Assembly (NCBI GenBank): GCA_045627385.1 | Contig: JAZQNO010000021.1 | Span: forward strand, 13,720-77,719 | Length of the DNA stretch: 64,000 nucleotides | Direction of reading: 5' to 3' | DNA from: UBA1757 sp045627385 | GTDB lineage: Bacteria; Bacteroidota; Bacteroidia; Bacteroidales; UBA1402 | Shown here: one piece after another, positions 61,183-64,000 of the stretch | Layout of the letters: every line of letters begins with the position of its first letter | Numbering within the stretch: the stretch's first letter is position 1 | Position numbers and translations under genes: made by a program | Notes under the pieces: generated by a model | Told to the model about the DNA's origin: nothing | The model's input: only the letters and a program-made list of their open reading frames with translations | Database searches by the model: none

Positions 61183-63546
61183 ATGGAAAATTTATTGGAA
61201 AACCTGAATGATAGTCAGCGGGTTGCCGTTTTGTACAATGACGGTCCCTCGTTGATAATAGCCGGCGCCGGCGCCGGCAAGACCCGCGTGCTCACCTGCA
61301 AGATCGCCTATTTGTTGCAGCAGGGCCTGGATCCCTGGAACATCATGGCGCTTACCTTCACCAACAAGGCGGCACGCGAAATGAAGGAACGTATCGCCGG
61401 CATCGTCGGACAGAAATCCGCCAATAGGTTGTGGATGGGCACTTTCCATTCCATTTTCCTGCGAATACTGCGTACCGAAGCGGCTGCCATCGGCTTCCCT
61501 TCCGATTTCAGCGTCTACGACACGTCCGATACGAAGAACCTCCTGAAAACCATCGTCAAGGAAATGCAGCTCGACGAAAAAGTGTACAAGCCCAATGTGC
61601 TGTATTCCCGCATATCCAATGCGAAGAATTCCTTGATGTTGCCTAGGTATTACGCCGAAAACCCCGACATGCAGGAGCGTGATGCCAGTTCGCACATGCC
61701 TAGGCTCACTCAGATTTATGCCAAATACATGGAGCGCTGCCATCAGGCCCATGCGATGGATTTCGACGACATCCTCGTCTACACCAACATCCTCTTTCGA
61801 GATCATCCAGACATCCTCGCCGCCTGGCAGGAGCGTTTCCGCTATATTCTGGTGGACGAATACCAGGACACCAACTATTCCCAATATCTGATCGTTAAGA
61901 AACTGGCCGAAAAACACCACCGTGTCTGCGTGGTGGGCGACGATTCGCAGAGCATCTATTCATTCCGCGGAGCCGACATCGACAACATCCTCAGTTTTCA
62001 GAAGTCTTATCCCGAGAGCCGCCTGTTCAAACTCGAACAGAACTACCGCTCCACCCAGAATATCGTGGACTTGGCCAACAGCTTGATTGCCAAGAATTCA
62101 CGTCAGATCAAAAAAAATGTCTTCTCCAAACGCGAGAAAGGTTCGCTCATCAGGTTGGCCAGCGCTTTCACCGATGTGGAGGAAGCTTACCTGGTGGCTT
62201 CGACCATCTTGGAAATGCGCCTGCGCGGTCACGATTCCTGGAATGAGTTTGCCGTCCTCTACCGCACCAACAGCCAGTCCCGGCAGCTCGAAGAAGCGAT
62301 GCGCAAGCGGAACATTCCTTATAAGGTGTATGGAGGCATGTCTTTCTATCAGCACAAGGAGGTGAAGGATGTCATCTGCTATCTTCGCCTGATTGCCAAT
62401 CCGGCCGATGAAGAGGCCTTCAAGCGGGTGTTCAACTACCCTGCAAGGGGGCTGGGCGAAACGACACTTCAGAAAATGCAGTCGGCGGCCGACAGCGCCA
62501 AAGTGACACTCTGGGACGTCCTCAGCCGTCCGCTCGAGTATCAGCTTCAGGTGAACGGGGGCACGCTCAACAAATTGTCGGCCTTTCATCAGCTGATTGC
62601 CAATTATCAGGCCAAATCACAAGAACTGCCGGTCTACGAACTGACAGAACAACTGCTTGCAGACAGCGGAATCAGCGCCGATCTGCTTCAGGATTCCACT
62701 GTAGAAGGCATTTCCCGTAAGGAAAACATACAATCCCTGCTGACCGGTATGCACGACTTCTGTCAGGAGCGTCTTGAAGGAGGGAATGAAAAGGTCGGTC
62801 TGGGCGATTTTCTCAGCGAAGTGTCTCTGCTGACCGATCAGGACGAGGAAGATGACGGCGACAAGGTGACTTTGATGACTGTGCACGCCTCCAAAGGACT
62901 GGAATTCGGCAATATCGTCGTGACGGGATTGGAAGAGAACCTATTCCCTTCTTCCATGTCGATGGAATCCGAACGGGAACTGGAGGAAGAGCGCCGTCTG
63001 CTTTATGTGGCCATCACCAGAGCGCAGAACAACTGTATGCTCACCTATGCCAAGAGCCGTTTCAGAAACGGGAAGACGGAATATTCCAAGCCCAGCCGTT
63101 TTCTGAAGGAATTGGACCGGCAGCTGCTGGATATGCCCGACGGCGGCGGAATGATGGCCGGCGGTCCCCAAACGCAGACCCGGATGCCGTCTTTCGACAG
63201 GCAGGATTTTTATCCCCGGCCTCAGGTTTCGCGTCAGCAACAGCCACAACAGCCGCAGGCTCAGCGGCCTGTGCAACGAAAACTGAGCCGCATCCAGCCG
63301 TCCGGGCCTCAAGTGTCCGTCCCTTCCGCACATGCCAGCGTCAGTTCTTCTCAAGGCGGCACGGTGGTGGTCAGCGGCAAAGGCACGTTCCGAGTCGGTC
63401 AGAGGGTGCTTCACGAACGTTTCGGCGAAGGGAACATCCTGTCGATAGAAGGTCAGGGCGACAACTGTAAGATTTGCGTCAATTTCACGCACGCGGGCAC
63501 CAAAATGCTTCTGTTGAAATACGCCAGTATGAAACCGCTCGACTGA
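61183..63546 (+). CDS. UvrD/PcrA-type superfamily 1 helicase
   Basis: A 787-aa helicase. Walker A is AGAGAGKTRVLT (about 27-38). Other SF1A motifs are TFTNKAAREMKERI, VDEYQDTN, VVGDDSQSIYSFRGAD, LEQNYRS, VTLMTVHASKGLEF and LLYVAITRA. The C-terminal part is Gln/Pro/Ser-rich (about 650-730) and ends in a Tudor-like GQRVLHERFGEGNI region, as in PcrA. It acts in DNA repair and removal of stalled complexes. Confidence 0.94.
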   Translation: MENLLENLNDSQRVAVLYNDGPSLIIAGAGAGKTRVLTCKIAYLLQQGLDPWNIMALTFTNKAAREMKERIAGIVGQKSANRLWMGTFHSIFLRILRTEAAAIGFPSDFSVYDTSDTKNLLKTIVKEMQLDEKVYKPNVLYSRISNAKNSLMLPRYYAENPDMQERDASSHMPRLTQIYAKYMERCHQAHAMDFDDILVYTNILFRDHPDILAAWQERFRYILVDEYQDTNYSQYLIVKKLAEKHHRVCVVGDDSQSIYSFRGADIDNILSFQKSYPESRLFKLEQNYRSTQNIVDLANSLIAKNSRQIKKNVFSKREKGSLIRLASAFTDVEEAYLVASTILEMRLRGHDSWNEFAVLYRTNSQSRQLEEAMRKRNIPYKVYGGMSFYQHKEVKDVICYLRLIANPADEEAFKRVFNYPARGLGETTLQKMQSAADSAKVTLWDVLSRPLEYQLQVNGGTLNKLSAFHQLIANYQAKSQELPVYELTEQLLADSGISADLLQDSTVEGISRKENIQSLLTGMHDFCQERLEGGNEKVGLGDFLSEVSLLTDQDEEDDGDKVTLMTVHASKGLEFGNIVVTGLEENLFPSSMSMESERELEEERRLLYVAITRAQNNCMLTYAKSRFRNGKTEYSKPSRFLKELDRQLLDMPDGGGMMAGGPQTQTRMPSFDRQDFYPRPQVSRQQQPQQPQAQRPVQRKLSRIQPSGPQVSVPSAHASVSSSQGGTVVVSGKGTFRVGQRVLHERFGEGNILSIEGQGDNCKICVNFTHAGTKMLLLKYASMKPLD

Positions 63547-63560
63547 GGCGGACAAAAACA

Positions 63561-63591
63561 AAAAAGGCTGACATCGCTGTCAGCCTTTTTT
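63561..63591. terminator. Bidirectional terminator between helicase and tRNA cluster
   Basis: AAAAAGGCTGACA (63561-63573) pairs with TGTCAGCCTTTTT (63578-63590) around a 4-base loop. It ends both the helicase transcript and the minus-strand tRNA transcript. Confidence 0.93.
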
Positions 63592-63595
63592 GATG

Positions 63596-63679
63596 TGCCC
63601 AGAACAGGACTCGAACCTGCACAGCCTTGCGGCCACTAGTACCTGAAACTAGCGTGTCTACCAATTTCACCATCTAGGC
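63596..63679 (-). tRNA. tRNA-Leu (anticodon CAG)
   Basis: An 84-base type II tRNA: acceptor GCCTAGA pairs with TCTGGGC, anticodon stem CTAGT/ACTAG encloses TTCAGGT (CAG, codon CTG), a long variable arm TGGCCGCAAGGCTGT, and GTTCGAGTC in the T loop. No CCA is encoded, unlike the tRNAs at 9720 and 37034. Confidence 0.93.
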
Positions 63680-63713
63680 ATTGTTTCAAATGAGAACCGA
63701 AGTGTGAATGATG

Positions 63714-63797
63714 TACCCAGGATGAGACTCGAACTCACACGGACGAACGTCCACTACCCCCTCAAAGTAGCGTGTCTACCAATTCCACCACCTGGGT
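63714..63797 (-). tRNA. tRNA-Leu (anticodon GAG)
   Basis: An 84-base type II tRNA: acceptor ACCCAGG pairs with CCTGGGT, anticodon stem CTACT/GGTAG (one T-G) encloses TTGAGGG (GAG, codons CTC/CTT), long variable arm TGGACGTTCGTCCGTG. No encoded CCA. Confidence 0.93.
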
Positions 63798-63854
63798 ATT
63801 CGATTCACAAGTTTTCTCTAAAAAATTGTAGCGACCGCCGTCGCTACATTGTAG

Positions 63855-63927
<73 letters not shown>

Positions 63928-63961
63928 ATATGTAAAAGATCGTTGTTTTTCTTTTGCGGTG

Positions 63962-63992
63962 CAAAGGTAGTCTAAATTTCGTTCGAAACAAA
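63962..63992 (-). promoter_or_regulatory. Promoter of the Gly-Leu-Leu tRNA unit
   Basis: On the minus strand TTTG (63989-63992), a 19-base spacer and TACCTTTG (63962-63969), an exact consensus match, 34 bases before tRNA-Gly. Confidence 0.85.
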
Positions 63993-64000
63993 CTTTTAAA

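Overview
The window is a chromosomal segment from a member of the Bacteroidota, most likely order Bacteroidales. The evidence is the intact aerotolerance (Bat) operon, the rpmB-rpmG-DUF4295-ftsY-rimO block, DUF3078 and DUF4465 proteins, archaeal-type ProS, and a repeated promoter architecture. In that architecture a TTTG-like -33 element and a TAnnTTTG-like -7 element are separated by 19-20 bases. Base composition looks close to, or slightly above, 50% GC in genes. I see no integrase, transposase, phage structural gene, CRISPR array or rRNA, so this reads as core genome. Family or genus cannot be fixed from the sequence alone.

Layout. 1-7921: Bat operon, starting inside a MoxR ATPase and ending with a BatD-BatE fusion, followed by a PAP2 phosphatase (7923), a small HTH protein (8641), an orphan 202-aa protein (9076) and tRNA-Pro. 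9848-14518 (minus): a carbamoyl-phosphate synthase large subunit of eukaryote-like sequence, followed by a PurF-like protein lacking the catalytic N-terminal Cys. 14706-19669: aspS, a Nif3-like protein, a zinc-ribbon coiled-coil protein, a stand-alone HsdR-N nuclease-like protein and holA. 19678-20987: YhcH-family gene and an AT-rich gap with dyads. 20991-26461: HTH regulator, pyrK-pyrD, a lipoprotein and an AsmA-like protein. 26545-28124 (minus): trmD and a DUF3078 protein. 28187-29255: a cobalamin riboswitch controlling one DUF4465 lipoprotein. 29362-32165 (minus): a 2-oxoacid:ferredoxin oxidoreductase operon korD-korA-(67-aa membrane protein)-korB-korC. 32285-36910: ispE, dnaB and two exported alpha/beta hydrolases. 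37034: tRNA-Arg.

37178-41725 (minus): htpG and clpC, the latter with a sigma-54-like promoter. 41813-44007: a LysR regulator divergent from superoxide reductase, lipocalin and rubredoxin genes. 44198-49465: gyrA, a TPR protein and an AGCS symporter. 49634-53848 (minus): outer-membrane barrel, rimO, ftsY, DUF4295, rpmG, rpmB. 54029-59611: tsaD divergent from tamB. 59616-63546: proS divergent from a PcrA/UvrD helicase. 63596-63927 (minus): tRNA-Leu, tRNA-Leu and tRNA-Gly behind a near-consensus promoter.

Themes: envelope biogenesis (Bat, AsmA/TamB), pyrimidine supply (CPS, PyrK/PyrD), anaerobic 2-oxoacid metabolism with oxidative-stress defence (Kor, SOR/rubredoxin), B12 sensing, and core information processing. 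The least ordinary parts are the PurF-like/CPS pair, the riboswitch-DUF4465 unit, the clpC promoter, the LysR-SOR module and the Kor membrane protein.
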